Positions 24,547 to 37,000 of a DNA stretch of 64,000 nt are shown here, in pieces. The position numbers and the translations under genes were made by a program. Origin of the DNA: Nematostella vectensis (lineage: Eukaryota > Cnidaria > Anthozoa > Actiniaria > Edwardsiidae); NCBI RefSeq assembly GCF_932526225.1, contig NC_064046.1, forward strand, positions 2,790,001 through 2,854,000, given 5' to 3'. A model generated the notes under the pieces. It was not told where the DNA came from, did no database searches, and saw only the letters and a list, made by a program, of their open reading frames with translations. Within the stretch, counting starts at the first letter, position 1. Every line of letters begins with the position of its first letter.

Positions 24547-24702
24547 CCAGCAGCGGATCTAGAGGGAGGGTTTAGGGGGTTTAACCCCCCCCCCCCCCTT
24601 GGGCTGCCAGAAAGCCACATGTAACAAAAAAAATACCCCCTCCCCCCTTTGTCACTGAGCCAAACCCCCCTTTAGCGTAAGGCTAGATCCGCCCCTGCTC
24701 TC
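24547..24702. mobile_element. Short inverted-repeat element in the 3' flank of paralogue 2
   Basis: The left end AGCAGCGGATCTAGAGGG faces GCTAGATCCGCCCCTGCT on the right, with C-rich tracts inside. It lies about 80 bp beyond the stop codon of paralogue 2, so it may be in its 3' UTR. Confidence 0.6.
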
Positions 24703-24779
24703 ATTCGCTTGGTATCCGCCGTGGGTTACGCCACATCCATTCTCGGAGTGTAGCCTTATCACGCGTATCTTAACACTGC

Positions 24780-27700
24780 TTAGCGCAAGTAAAAATTGCC
24801 TCTCGGGGTTTTCGAAGCCGCAAGAATGCTGGTAATCATGGCTACCGCTGGTTGATCGAGGCAACAAGGATCGTGAACAGGGACTCCCGAAGAATCACAA
24901 AGATTCCAGTACACACATGTTTTACTTCCAGTCTTACTCAACCCAAACCCGCAATACTTGTCTTTAAATAACGTATCTGGCACTACACTCGGACATGTGG
25001 TACTTTTTGCTTCGACGACCCTGCAACTTACGTCTCCTGCGCTCCAGGTCGCACCGACGGCAGCGTTACGGGGGATGCACGCGATCCAGTTGTTGATATT
25101 CGACTTGAGAAGAAACTCGGTCCCTATCGCATCCCAAAAGGAAGGGTCCATTGCTCCGTCAACAGCCTCAGAGGAGGGTGTGGTCGTGGAGGGATTGGCC
25201 CCTCGCATGCTGGTGGGGTGTACCGTTATCGTGTTATGGATCTGAGTGAAGGCGTTAGGGTGCGTGAACGAATAGCTCCACACTAGCGTCCAGCCCCCCC
25301 CGTCCGTCTCCATGTCGCAGTAGGCTTGGAATGCTGGCGTTGCACCCGACCAATCAGGCTTAATGTAGAAATTGCCGGATGTCACTGCACTGAATGCATC
25401 TATGATGGCTTTGCACGATCTACCTGGTTGGTCACTTGTAGCCCCGGACCCTGGTAATACAACAGACAGTTGGAGCTTAGTTATCTTTGTGTAGAGGTTT
25501 TGGAAGATGATGATAATGATGATATTAATAATTAAGATGTCGATAGGGTTCTAATATTCATGATGATATAATTATGGTATTGATGCAGATGATAATTCTG
25601 GTGACAATAGCGAGACGACGAATATGATGACAGGTGATCACTCGACGACGACGATAACAATGATGATGGTGATGATGATGATGATGATAATGGCGATAAT
25701 GATGATGATGATGATATTCTCGTTGTGTTTTAATAGAACCCTTACCTGTGCAAGTTACGCCGTCTCCAACGAATCCATTCTTGCAGGAGCACGTGAAGTT
25801 CCCGATGGTATTCGCGCACGTTCCCGCTACTGCATCACAGTTGTGCTTATTCTCCGCGCACTCGTCAAAATCTAATAAATATATTTTGGCAATTGAGCAG
25901 CTATTCGGTAATTCTGAGCAACAATTGGTCATGGTTTGGCAATTAAGCATGAAGCATTGGATACATTAAACAATTAGGTGAATTGGCGACTAAGAAATCA
26001 CTTTGCAAGATCAGGCAAAACATACGATCTGCGGCCTTCACGCCAGAGAGCTACGAAGAAAATATTTCCCTGAAAAGAACCCCTTTCTGTCTGTAATAAC
26101 CCCTTTCTGCTTCGCAAGCGCTGAATAAGTTGTTATTTTGCCGCAAAAAGCCGGAGCGTGCGCGAGTCCGTCACCTAAAAAAATTCACGTGATTTCGGAG
26201 ATTATCGGAGACAATAATTAGGGGACGCACATACGCTCGCAACCCCTTAAACAATTAAGTAAGTCCGTAGAATTTCGACTTCAACAAATGGTTAATTTAC
26301 TGAAACTTAAACCGTTAGTTGCAAAACGTTTGGTAAACGCTGAAACGCGGCCTGTAGTACTGATTCGTTCCTGAAATGCTGACCTCAGTCCCCATTCTCG
26401 CAAAGTTAAGCCATAGTGTACGAAAACTATCAGATTCGCTTGCTGAACAGGGAGCCATGTTAGGCTGGGTCACGAGGGTTGTTTAACCCTTCGGTACTTG
26501 AACTAAAATTGGCATGGTATTGCATGTCATGCCATGGAAAATGGCGCCTGCTCACCCCCCCCCCCCCCCCTCCCGCCGAACACTATCCGAATTCTTTCCC
26601 CACCTCATTGGACCTACTGCCCCATTTGTTTTTTGAACTGTTGAGTTAACCTAGGATTTGTTATCGTAAAAAGCGCCTTGGGCGAGTGCCCGGGAAATCT
26701 GTGATAATCTAAAACGTTAGGGTCTGGGGCGAATTTCAAGATGGCGATCAGCAAAATCGAAGTAAACAGTAAACACGAATTCCTGCAAGTTTACGGGAAA
26801 TTTTTCGACTTACACAGTTCTAAAGAAAAAAAAATATTGTATGTTTTGTAATTTTAAAATAAGGAAATGGCCGAGCGAGCATGAAAAACGACAGTTTTCA
26901 AAATAAAATTGTTTGATATGCATACCTTTGCAGCCATCGCCATCCGCTTGGTAACCAGGTTGACAAGCGCACCAATAGGAACCCATTGTGTTCTCGCACG
27001 TTTTCAGCGCTGGACACGTAATTTGCCCGGTCTGGCATTCGTCGATGTCTGTAAAAAGTGACAAAAAAGCCGCAAAAAATGTTCTAAGAGATACGCCATC
27101 ACGAATAGAATACCTATTAACTATTAAGCTAGGTAAGACTAGAATACCCTATTTGCTAGTCTGTTTTATCTGTTAGGCCCTCTTTGCTAGTAGTACGCTA
27201 GTAGTGAGCTTGTAAGACTAGGATACCGTCCATTTTTGCTAGTGAACTATTCAAAATTGCTACCCCCAGGACAGCACATCTGAACCTTGCACTTGCTTTT
27301 GACAAATAATCCTCCAATAAATGGTTGACTAGCTAAGACTGTGTCATGCAGTCATCCGCAGGGGTCTAGGAGTACCAATAGCAGGGTGCCAAGGGTATGG
27401 ATTTCTTGTTCTTTTGTCGATTTCGTCATGTATTTTTCATATTTTAAGCACAATCTCTGGAAATAGGAGCGAAGTGTTTTATACCTGTCATGCAATCTTC
27501 TCCTGTCATCCCTGCCGGACATGCGCACTTATACTTCTTGTCACCAAACCCAGCCAGGCACGTGAAGTTGCACGGATTCTCGCGACATCGATTCTACACC
27601 AAAAGAAACATAAATACTTTATTGAATTACTTCTAGTTTACTGTGTCTAGTAGAAATTTCATAATCAAATTTGCGGACCGTTCGTTAGTAACACGACTTT

Positions 27701-30700
27701 GTTTAGTTCAATTAAGATGCACGCGCGCAGTCAAAATCCCATCCCCCCCACTCCCCCCCTCCTTCCCCCCCACACACCTAAGACGACCCCCCCCCTACAC
27801 ACACATACATAAGACGAAGGACTAGCGTCTTTCTGCAAGATATCGGACAAGGCAAAATAATATACACCTGGATAGTCATCATGTCACTCCCCTTTTGGGC
27901 AAAAAAAAAAAACATAAAAAGATAAATCGTTGCAAATTGTTATAGCCGAATTGGATGTATCGCGATGCTATTCACTGGACGGAAATCAAACAAAGTTCGT
28001 GACAGAAAGCCAGGCCACTGCAATGGCGAAACAAGGCATGCATTTTGAATCAGAATGTTCTGACGGTGGAACAAAAAAGCACTTTTCAACAACATTTTTT
28101 TAACCCTAAAAGATAGCACATTATGTGTGGTCGAAGCAATTTCTAATCCTAAGCTCTAAAACCACTGAGACCGGTGTGACCCCCTAATGGATGGCAAAAG
28201 CGTAAGCATTTTATAGCAGTTGGTTGAATTGAATGCCCTAAAAGACAGGGCGATCACCCTATCATCTAGTTTTATGGAGAGCCCTCCCCCTACCACTTGC
28301 TAGACGGAGCGCAACCGGGAAATTCATGCCAGCACATAGTAGATTGGATAAGCAAACGGAAGCTGCGAGGAACTTATCAACATGCCCCACTGGCAAAGCT
28401 TTAGCAACAGCGATACAAGAATTTCTGGCAAAAAATGAGATTTTAACCAACTGCCGCGGGCATAGGCATATGAGTTCATAAATGAGCTCGAAGGAGGTTG
28501 TGTGGGAATAGCTAAGTCAGCACCACACGCCGATTATCAAGGATGCTACCTTCATTCGCTGAATATAGTCGTTCGCAATTTTTTGGGTTCTTACCATGAG
28601 CTTTTTTTTGTTGTTTTTTTTACAACTCGCCGGCATAATTCCTTTAAAATTGTGTTTGATTGATGAACTTGCACCCGAAAATAGAAAGCGCAAACTGGAA
28701 GATTTTTGCAAAATTTGCTGGGTTGCACGATAGGATATGTAATAGTGTCGATCGACAGAATGGAAGTCTGTAGGCATTTTATTGCAGCGCAACCATGGCG
28801 GATGACGTTATCTTCTTTTCTAAGTGTTCCTCCAGTAAAGTCCGTAGTAAGAGGAGCTGTTATGCTTTTGGTTCTCTACTAAATCAAAACTTAAATAAGT
28901 AACGTGATTTTCACAAACAGGGAAAATAAATGTATTCTCGAAATTTTGTAGAAGATTTTGTAACATAAAATATATATTCCTTAAAATCTAAAAAAAATCG
29001 AGACAGCCTATAAAAGAAGTCACCCCCCCCCCCTTTCTAAATCCTAGGTCCGCCACTGAGCCGTCTTCGGGCTTTCCTAGTAAATGCTAAAACCACTCTT
29101 AATCCGTGCAAACCGAGCAGCAAATGGGCAGTTGTTTGTCAGCAAAAGATGTTAATGCACCCCCCTGAAATGCCATTGCGATTCCTATAACATTCCTCTA
29201 TGACGCCATAACATTCCTCTATGACGCCATAATTTAATTTAATTTAATTTATTTAATTTATTGACTTTGCCCACGGAGAAAAAAAAATACACATACATAA
29301 TACGTTATACATGAGAAACAGAACATGAATACATACAATAACGAAAGGGCAGGGTATCCGCCACAGCTAGGCCAATTACGGCGGATTCCTCTATGACGCC
29401 ATAACATTCCTCTATGACGCCATAACATTCCTCTATGACGCCATAACATTCCTCTATGACGCCATAACATTCCTCTATGACGCCATAACATTCCTCTATG
29501 ACGCCATAACATTACTCTATGACGCCATAACATTCCTCTATGACGCCATAACATTCCTCTATGACGCCATAACATTCCTCTATGACATTCCTCTATGACG
29601 CCATAACATTCCTCTATGACGCCATAACATTCCTCTATGACGCCATAACATTCCTCTATGACGCCATAACATTCCTCTATGACGCCATAACATTCCTCTA
29701 TGACGCCATAACATTCCTCTATGACGCCATAACATTCCTCTATGACGCCATAACATTCCTCTATGACGCCATAACATTCCTCTATGACGCCATAACATTC
29801 CTCTATGACGCCATAACATTCCTCTATGACGCCATAACATTCCTCTATGACGCCATAACATTCCTCTATGCGCCATAACATACCTCTTTCAAGTCTGCAT
29901 ATCGAAAGCCTTCCATATCAGGTTTGAAGTCGTCTGGTTTCTGGAGCCGGTCAAACTTGTTTAACTGGCAAACGAACTTGTCAGAGTTGTCAGGCGAGGG
30001 GCCGACGTTGTACGAGACGCATTCTTGGTGGTTGAAGCATTTCGGGATACACTGAGTATCGGTGTCCACTGTTACGTTCACGAGCTGATGTCGTAAAAGT
30101 GCTCCGTCGACCTCGGGCTCGAATTGGATAGTCCGGCAGTTGTTATCTATGAGAGTTTAACATTGAATTCGTCAATTGAATTCGTCTACCATTTACGAGA
30201 ACGGAGATCATGTGACCTTCCCGAAATAGAAGAATATGTATTGTCGTTACAGTATTACAAGTATTTTCGATTTTGGACGCAGTACTACTGTATTTGCGAG
30301 TTTTGGACGCGATATTACGGTTTTCGAAAACGTGAAAGGCACATTTTTCGGTCAATAAAACGTGATCCGCAGGCGCGTACACAGGGGGTGTGCAGGGTGC
30401 GCGCGCAACCCCCCTCGGTTGCCAAAAGGCGGTCATTTCTTATTAACGGATCTTCAAATACTAATACTTCTTTCATATGTTAACTATGACTGCGCACCCC
30501 CCCCCCCCCTCAGCCAATCCTGGGTACGCGCCTGATCCGTACCCCCCTATACCCTGTTACAAGGGCATTTTATGCTCTGTTAAGGTCGGTTTACACTTAA
30601 CGATTCTTAATGAAGTTTTTGATGCACCTGTCCCGGCTATTTTTGTTGCGCGCGCTGCATTAAATTTTGAACATGTTTGAAACAGTCCAGACCTTGGGAC

Positions 30701-32408
30701 TCTCTTTGCGCTCGACATTCTGGCTCGCGTGAAAGAGTGTCGAGCGCAAAGATAGTCCCAGGCGCCCGTTTCTCGAAACACCCAAAAATTATCGGGCCCG
30801 AAAACTTTATTTTGCATTTTTGCCCAAAATTTCGCATATTTTACTTTTTGAGAACCGCTTTCACGTTTTAGAACAGTTTGAACTTCCTCTTGGTTCATAT
30901 TCCAAATGATTTTGCTCAATAGGGCTAATTTCGAAGTTTCGCTGAAGCCAGAAAGTTACCCGAAAAGTCTCGGGTGACTGCGAGGTCCCGAGAACTTTCT
31001 TAATATTTAAGCCATGTGAATTTCGGCCCGAGAAGTTCGGGAAGGATCAAAATCTATAAAGGGAATCATCCTTTACATGAATCTTTGTGGTAAAATACGA
31101 TGTTTAACGATATTTTAACACATTTAGATACCATAAATTTTATAGAAATTAGCCAGCTTTTCAAATTTAAGAAATAAATCGTTTTCGGGCCCGAGAGTTC
31201 TCGGGTGTTTTGAGAAACGAGCCCCAGGTCTGGAATAGTTTGAAACCTTTGCGATATCGCTTTGACAAAAATCGCGCTTGCATTGGCAATTTAGAGTTGC
31301 AGCGCGCACGTAGAATTTCGCGCGACAGATTTGACAAAATTGCATCAAATATCGCAAGTATAAACTGGCGTTTGACCAAGATTTTGCAAAAACGTTATCA
31401 ATAATTGTTTTAATTGTTACCTTGGATAAAAATCATCAAGTAAAAGTAATGTTTTTAAAGCAAACATTCCTAATTCCTAAAAATAAAGTGACTCTTGAAT
31501 CAATCACGTGACGTCGTCTATAGAGTCACTTTATTTTTAGGAATTCCTATACTGATAACACTCGACTTTTTAAATGTTTGCTTTAAAAACATTACTTTTA
31601 CTTGATGATTTTTATCCAAGGTAACAATTAAAACAATTATTGATAACGTTTTTGCAAAATCTTGGTCAAACGCCAGTTTATACTTGCGATATTTGATGCA
31701 ATTTTGTCAAATCTGTCGCGCGAAATTCTACGTGCGCGCTGCAACTCTAAATTGAGTCACTTTAAATTCGTCACTTTAAATTCGTGAACTAAAAATTCGT
31801 AATATTAATATAAAGAAATCTTCAAGTAATATCAAAACAATTTGTTTTCAAAGGATAAAGAGGAACAGCAAATTTGAATGAAAAAAGTTATCTAATATTA
31901 ATGAGCAGCGACAGACGCATTCAAACTATTTTTTTAAAAACGACTTAAAAGTCGTTGGGACATCGGTTTCTCGCTTTTTACTGGAGTTTTACTGAAATTT
32001 CAGTTCACAATCATAATCACCAGTAAAGTGTACAAATACACGCAGGTACATCTAATTTTTAACTCGATTACCGAGTACTTTGTAAACATTTTCTTGCTTA
32101 AAGAAATCCCCATGATAGCTCACATTTTCAGGTGGTTTTTGATAAACTTTTTTTTCCCACATAATTTTTGGAAATCTGTTGCTACGTCTTAAAATAAATA
32201 TTATACTAATCCAATTCCATCACCGTCCGTCATTTCTAGAATACAGTCAGGCGTTTCTGATGTTTGTTTTTGCGTTTAAGAAAATAAGAAAAGGGATTCT
32301 TGTGGAAATGACTATGTGGAATGCCAATCATTGCATACCTGCCAGAGAGCATCCAAACAGAGATGAAATCCCGAAAATAAAAAGAAATCCAGTCATTCTA
32401 ACAGCCAT
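24780..32408 (-). CDS. Secreted PAN/EGF/fibrinogen-like protein, paralogue 2 (intact)
   Basis: Six exons on the minus strand: 32339-32408 (23-residue signal peptide, GFLFIFGISSLFGCSLA), 29884-30146 (PAN/apple-like), 27485-27593 (EGF), 26926-27048 (calcium-binding EGF, DIDEC...), 25746-25871 (calcium-binding EGF, DFDEC...) and 24780-25450 (fibrinogen-like, [16 protein letters not shown], ending PRGNFYLR). All splice ends are GT-AG, phases match and the total is 1362 nt, giving 453 residues. It has one more EGF than paralogue 1, and two extra residues in PAN. The PAN exon is almost identical in DNA to paralogue 1 while the fibrinogen-like exon is much more diverged. Intron 1 holds a long perfect inverted repeat; intron 2 holds a 21-bp satellite starting at its donor. 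Likely a secreted matrix or lectin-like protein. From memory, some coral skeletal matrix proteins combine such domains; not checked. Confidence 0.92.
25505..25715. repeat. GAT-rich microsatellite in the last intron of paralogue 2
   Basis: GATGAT and ATAATGATG runs between the third EGF exon and the fibrinogen-like exon. The equivalent intron of paralogue 1 has a similar run, so it may predate the duplication. His-rich ORFs across it are artefacts. Confidence 0.85.
29182..29880. repeat. 21-bp satellite starting at the PAN exon donor of paralogue 2
   Basis: About 25 near-perfect units containing ATAACATTCCTCTATGACGC. The last unit runs directly into the donor of the PAN exon (minus strand GAG|GTATGTTATGG; each unit has AGAGGAATGTTATGG). 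The array is split at 29233-29384 by a retrotransposon tail. The unit length is a multiple of three, so frames stay open for about 100-200 codons; these are not genes. Confidence 0.95.
29233..29384 (-). mobile_element. Non-LTR retrotransposon 3' tail inserted in the satellite
   Basis: Read on the minus strand this piece ends in TCCGTGGGCAAAGTCAATAA followed by repeated AATTTAA, typical of a short microsatellite-like 3' tail of CR1/L2/Rex-type LINEs. Satellite units continue on both sides, so it inserted after the array formed. Confidence 0.6.
30368..30536. mobile_element. Short MITE with GCGCGTAC ends, copy 1
   Basis: GCGCGTACACAGGG on the left faces CCTGGGTACGCGC on the right. Internal blocks (GCCAAAAGG, ATCTTCAAATA, CATATG, ATGACTG, CAGCCAATCCTGGGTACGC) are shared with 47905-48062. 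It lies in intron 1 of paralogue 2. Confidence 0.75.
30696..30759. repeat. 64-nt hairpin resembling a small-RNA precursor
   Basis: The arms GGGACTCTCTTTGCGCTCGA and TCGAGCGCAAAGATAGTCCC pair over about 22 nt with a small internal mismatch, around a loop of about 20 nt. It lies in intron 1 of paralogue 2. Whether it is expressed is unknown. Confidence 0.5.
30753..31230. mobile_element. Element with about 50-bp imperfect inverted ends
   Basis: The left end (CGTTTCTCGAAACACCC, then TCGGGCCCGAAAAC) is mirrored by the right end (GTTTTCGGGCCCGA, then GGGTGTTTTGAGAAACGAG). The interior has further CCCGAGAA words. No coding sequence; in intron 1 of paralogue 2. Confidence 0.65.
31287..31754. repeat. 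Long inverted repeat with 182-bp perfect arms
   Basis: 31287-31468 and 31573-31754 are reverse complements without any mismatch found by eye, around a 104-nt spacer. The spacer itself has 23-bp arms (31472-31494 and 31523-31545). It lies in intron 1 of paralogue 2, so the primary transcript would carry a long double-stranded stem. Confidence 0.9.
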
Positions 32409-33872
32409 GGCTCGAAGTATTCGCCAATGTGTCACCATGGATGCCTTTAGTAACTAAATGACAAAAGTGGGTCATACTTCCTTTCCCTATGATAGGTGTT
32501 GTCAATGGGGGGCCGAAGTTAATTAAACAATACAAGCCACTTTTTGCCTGGAAATGTAGATTTCTTGTCAAATTTTTCCTACTTTTGAGAAAATTCGGAG
32601 CGACATTTCAAAACGCCCAAAAACAGGGATTTAGAGTCTTATTTTGAATTACGATTATCAAAAACAATTAATAAATACAAAAGCCGTCAAAGGATTACAC
32701 GCAGTCAGCGATCCCGGCATGTAAGAACACAAAATAAGAAAGTTCTTTGAAAGTAAGAAGTGCTTCTTCAAAATACCAGAAAAATATGTCCTGGTGTGTG
32801 GACGGGATTTTCTTAATCTTTATATTATTTTTATTTATTATCAGTTTTCATTTTAAAAGCCCGTGGTCTGCTTGTTAGTCTCTCGTTTCCTACTTCCTCT
32901 CCCTTCTTCATCATTCCCCTTCACTTGTTAACGCAGGCCGGTTTTACCGTTAAATGCTTTTCCTTTCAAACCACCAGCGAATTACAAATTTTGGGATTAA
33001 TCTGTGCACCTGCTTAAATAAGGTTCGCATTTAGACAGCTATTCTTATAAATGAGCAAATACATATAGTGATTAGACGAGTGCAGGGGTGAAACCTGTAA
33101 TGTTGATCTATTTTCTAAACACCTGCTACATGGCGATTAGCCTGTGTAATAGGGGACGTCTGTACACAGGCTACACAGCTACCTTTTTCCTTTTATGAAT
33201 ATTAAAATAATTGAAATTTAGGATCAAGGCCCAACAATCTCGGCATGTGAAGAGCCTTTTGGTTTAAAAACACCAGATTACCGACAAAATTCAGACTGAT
33301 AGTTCTTGAAAACACGAAAAATATATATATATATTTGAAAGGAAGAGGGGCTCCTCTAAATGCAAAGGATTGAATTTTAGGATTTGGGGCCCAACAGTGG
33401 AAATGATAAAAAAATGGAGTCGGTTCCAAACGAATCTGTGGTTTACACGGGTCGGTTAGTGCTCCCCGACGAACCGAAACCAGAAGTGGACAAATTACTT
33501 TTTTTTTGCTGGCCTAAAATGATGCGGGTTGTACGGTGTGAAAGCGCGTCAATCGAACGGCGAAAACTCCGGATGCGCATCCCAAATTAAATCGCCTGAG
33601 TTATGAAACCGTCGAAACACCAATATAGCATCTATTTAGTGCGACATTTGATGGATTTGATGCCCCCCCCCCCCCTCACACCCAAGAATTCGTGACAAAT
33701 TTGCAGGTCTTTTCTGAGTAGATTTCTATATTTCCACATGGCCACACTCTAGTTGACAAGCCCACTTTTATTCATAAAGATTTCAGACTTGACGTGAAGT
33801 GTTTACTAAACACGAATAACCGCCCGCGAGACTCGCTTTTATTGTTCCACTAGGGTGCCACGAAAATCATTT
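32409..33872. other. Divergent intergenic region between paralogue 2 and the CAP-Gly gene
   Basis: The two genes point away from each other, so this 1.5 kb holds both promoters. No coding exon is supported. A poly-C run sits near 33663-33674. The X-box at 33873 marks the CAP-Gly end. Confidence 0.5.
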
Positions 33873-33886
33873 GTTGCTATGGTAAC
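33873..33886 (+). promoter_or_regulatory. RFX X-box in the CAP-Gly gene promoter
   Basis: GTTGCTATGGTAAC is a near-palindromic match to the RFX X-box (GTNRCC-ATGG-YAAC type). It lies about 150 bp upstream of the start codon of the CAP-Gly coiled-coil gene. X-boxes mark ciliary genes in animals. Confidence 0.7.
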
Positions 33887-34036
33887 CCGAGGCGCCAAAG
33901 ATTCAACATGGCTGCGTGCTGGTTCGTGACTGGTTCGAAGGCAATAAAACTCTAAATATCTCACTAATTCCCGGCGATGAATATGCCGATTTCTCGTCTT
34001 GTAGCCTATCGAGCCATAGAATGAAATCTAAGGTAA

Positions 34037-37000
34037 ATGGACCACTCTGGGGATTCAGGAAAATTGAATTCTACGGCTGTCGAACAAGAAGGACGAATTG
34101 TTTACGGTGAGCTCGTGCAAGTTCTGGAACTCTCGGAAAAGATTGCAAAGTCGGCATTAGACGAAACCATGGCGGAATTACAAAGCCAACAGGTAGGGTG
34201 CCATGATTGATTTGCTGCTATGGATATACAATTATCCTTTCCTACAACATAATTATTTTGCTGTGTTGTGAAAGTTCATTCAACACTCGTTCAGGTCGTT
34301 CGTGTCAGCACGAGGTAATGATAAAAGAGTGTTTGTAGCTCTATAAAAGGTCCCTATCTGTTCCAGAAGTTATATTAGAATACGTTATTTCCTTCCATGA
34401 AATGCTGAGCTTTTTTACTATTTAGATTGTCTTCTATTGTCATGAAACTGAATAGATTCCTTTACTGAGTCGAACAGATTTATAAAACACTTTAAAAATT
34501 GTTTCTCTGATCACCCCCAGGATAGCGATCATTCGCTCGTCCTGAAAGCTCTTGGATTGCAGCTTACAAAATGACCCTTGTATGTCAGCAATTGTTCGAA
34601 TTGTTTATGTTTCTTAAGCCTCCATTGACTTCAAATACCTACACTTACTGTGAACACTCTGTTATAATGGATACTTCAAATGTTTACACAAATTCATTGA
34701 CTCAATATCCTTTGGAATCTTTGGGTTTTATGTTTAGTTATGTCGGTTGATTGCTTTAGTTCTCTCACAGTATTTTAAGGGAGGATTATTGGTTTAACTT
34801 AAGAACTACAATACTTTATGTTACTTTATTCTTTTTGTTAAAATTTTTTTGCAACTAAACAATTCTATTCTCGAAAAAAACAATTCAGAATACTTCAAGC
34901 CCCATTATCAGAAAAAAATGTTTCTCATCTCAAGTAGTTCTATATGAGTAGATACAGTATATTCTAGATAAGCAATAGGACATAGAGCTTATCTACTGTG
35001 TATATTATTATTGTTATTATTTATACTTTAATCATAAATGAAACGTCAATTGCTTGCACATGGTTATAATATTTAAGTCATGTCTGGTTTTATATGTCAA
35101 AATCTACTAAAGCTCTACATTCTAATTCTGATTGATATCCATTATAGAATAAAGTTTGTTGATGCCCTGCGACCTGTGATTGTTGCTATGGTAACATGTT
35201 ACAAGTCATTGGACTTCACAGAGAGTCTTTAGAAAATTAATAAAGAAGGAGATACAAGAGTATGAGATATAAGACCTGCTAGATTAATAAACAAAATATT
35301 GAAGATATTTTTAAATTGTATATTACATCAGTTTTCTTATTATCAGATTCACTTTCAACTTACAACATTTACAATGCTAATCCTGAATAAAAAGCTGTCA
35401 TCGCTTGTCACTTTCTGTATATTTCCTGTACACAAAGAAAGTACAAGAACTTTAATATAATTAAAATCAAAAGTTATACTATATTAGCCATTGTGTTTTT
35501 TTTAAAGTCATCATTAGCTTCCATCGCTTAGAAGCTTGGATAATTGAGTGGGTTTTGAATATAGAGAATGTAAAAACCAAACATTTTCTTTCTTTGGGTT
35601 TTTTTGTTGCCTTAATCTACATATTTCACTGTGTAAACTTTTTTAATCCATAGTTATTTATTCATCTCTCAACTCTATTGTTTCAGGACTCTGCAACTTC
35701 AGAAATGTCTGGTGAGCAATCAAGAGATGAAAATGAAAAAAACAATGATGATGAAAAGTTGAATGGTGATATCAATGGCCAAGAAGAAGAAGCAAATAAT
35801 GATGATACAGAACATGAAAGGAATCTGATTCAGGAACCAGCAAACAGCTCAGAACCACAGAATGAGGACCCTTCAAGTGAAGATAAAGACTTTGCGATTG
35901 CTAATGGGGTGTCACCCTCATTGTCAGCCTCACCATCTGAAGATGAAAGTATTGTCAATGATAATAAGGATAAAAGCAGTACAGTCAAGGAAGACAAGAT
36001 AACAACAGAGAACAATGACAATTTACTTGAGAGGATAGAACAGGAACTGATCACTATCAAACAGGAGAAGGAAATGTTTGAAGAAATGCTATTACAAGAA
36101 AAGCAGAAAAGCAAGGTTGGCATTATTCTTACAAATGCATTTATGAGGTGTCAATTATATTGACAAAACATAGTGCTAACTCATGCATACCCTAAAGCCT
36201 TTTAGTAAATAGACAGGCATTTATTAAAGGTTTCTATGGCTACAGAGTTTAGGGTTAGCGTTTGTCTGTTTTTGCCTATCTGATTGCCTTAGGCAGTCTA
36301 AAAGCTTTGTGGAGTATTTTATGAAATGTTTTGGAAGAGTTTGATTGTGGTATCTTTTTTGAGGGACATATTAATGATAAAATGGATTATAGAAAAGGAG
36401 GAAAATACAATGAAGATTATTGGAGAGTTTTTGCCAGCCCTAATGCAACATATCAAGGATGGGAGGTTGTTTTACTTAAACAACAGCTATTTATCAAGCA
36501 AAATGTTTTTACTTAATTATCTCATGCCATTAATGTTTTACTTACGTATCTATTACTGTAACTCAAATGGATATTGGTACCCTATTCTATTTATAGTGTG
36601 TAGTTGGTAAAAAAAAATATGAGTTTGTTATTGTTTGCCTATCAGGATTTAGCAAGTAGTGAGGAAAATCTGCAAAACCTGAACAAAACTCTCCAAGATG
36701 AGTTGAACAGCAAAAATGAAGAGATAGGAAAGTTGAGACCGATGTTGACAGAGCGTGATTCAATGATTGCTGAACTAAGGTCAGAACTTGCAACCTTCCA
36801 AGAAAACAAAAATATGCTGTCGTCTACTTTAGAGGATACAAGGAATGAGCTTGATGGTGTCAAAGGAGAATTGGAAAGTCAGGAACACACCCTCAGAGAG
36901 TTAAAAGAGAAAGTGCATGCATTAGAAGAAGAAAATGGCGAAAAAGAGCAAGAGATTTCTAAGCTAAAGGATGACCTTGAATCTGCTAATTCTGAACTTG

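Noticed and set aside
25558..25950. His-rich 130-residue minus-strand ORF as a protein
   Set aside because: Only the EGF exon (25746-25871) within it is real; the His tract is translated microsatellite.
29258..29881. 207-residue EECYGVI-repeat ORF and its 98-residue companions on both strands
   Set aside because: Open frames produced by a 21-bp satellite, in intron 2 of paralogue 2; no start context or domain.
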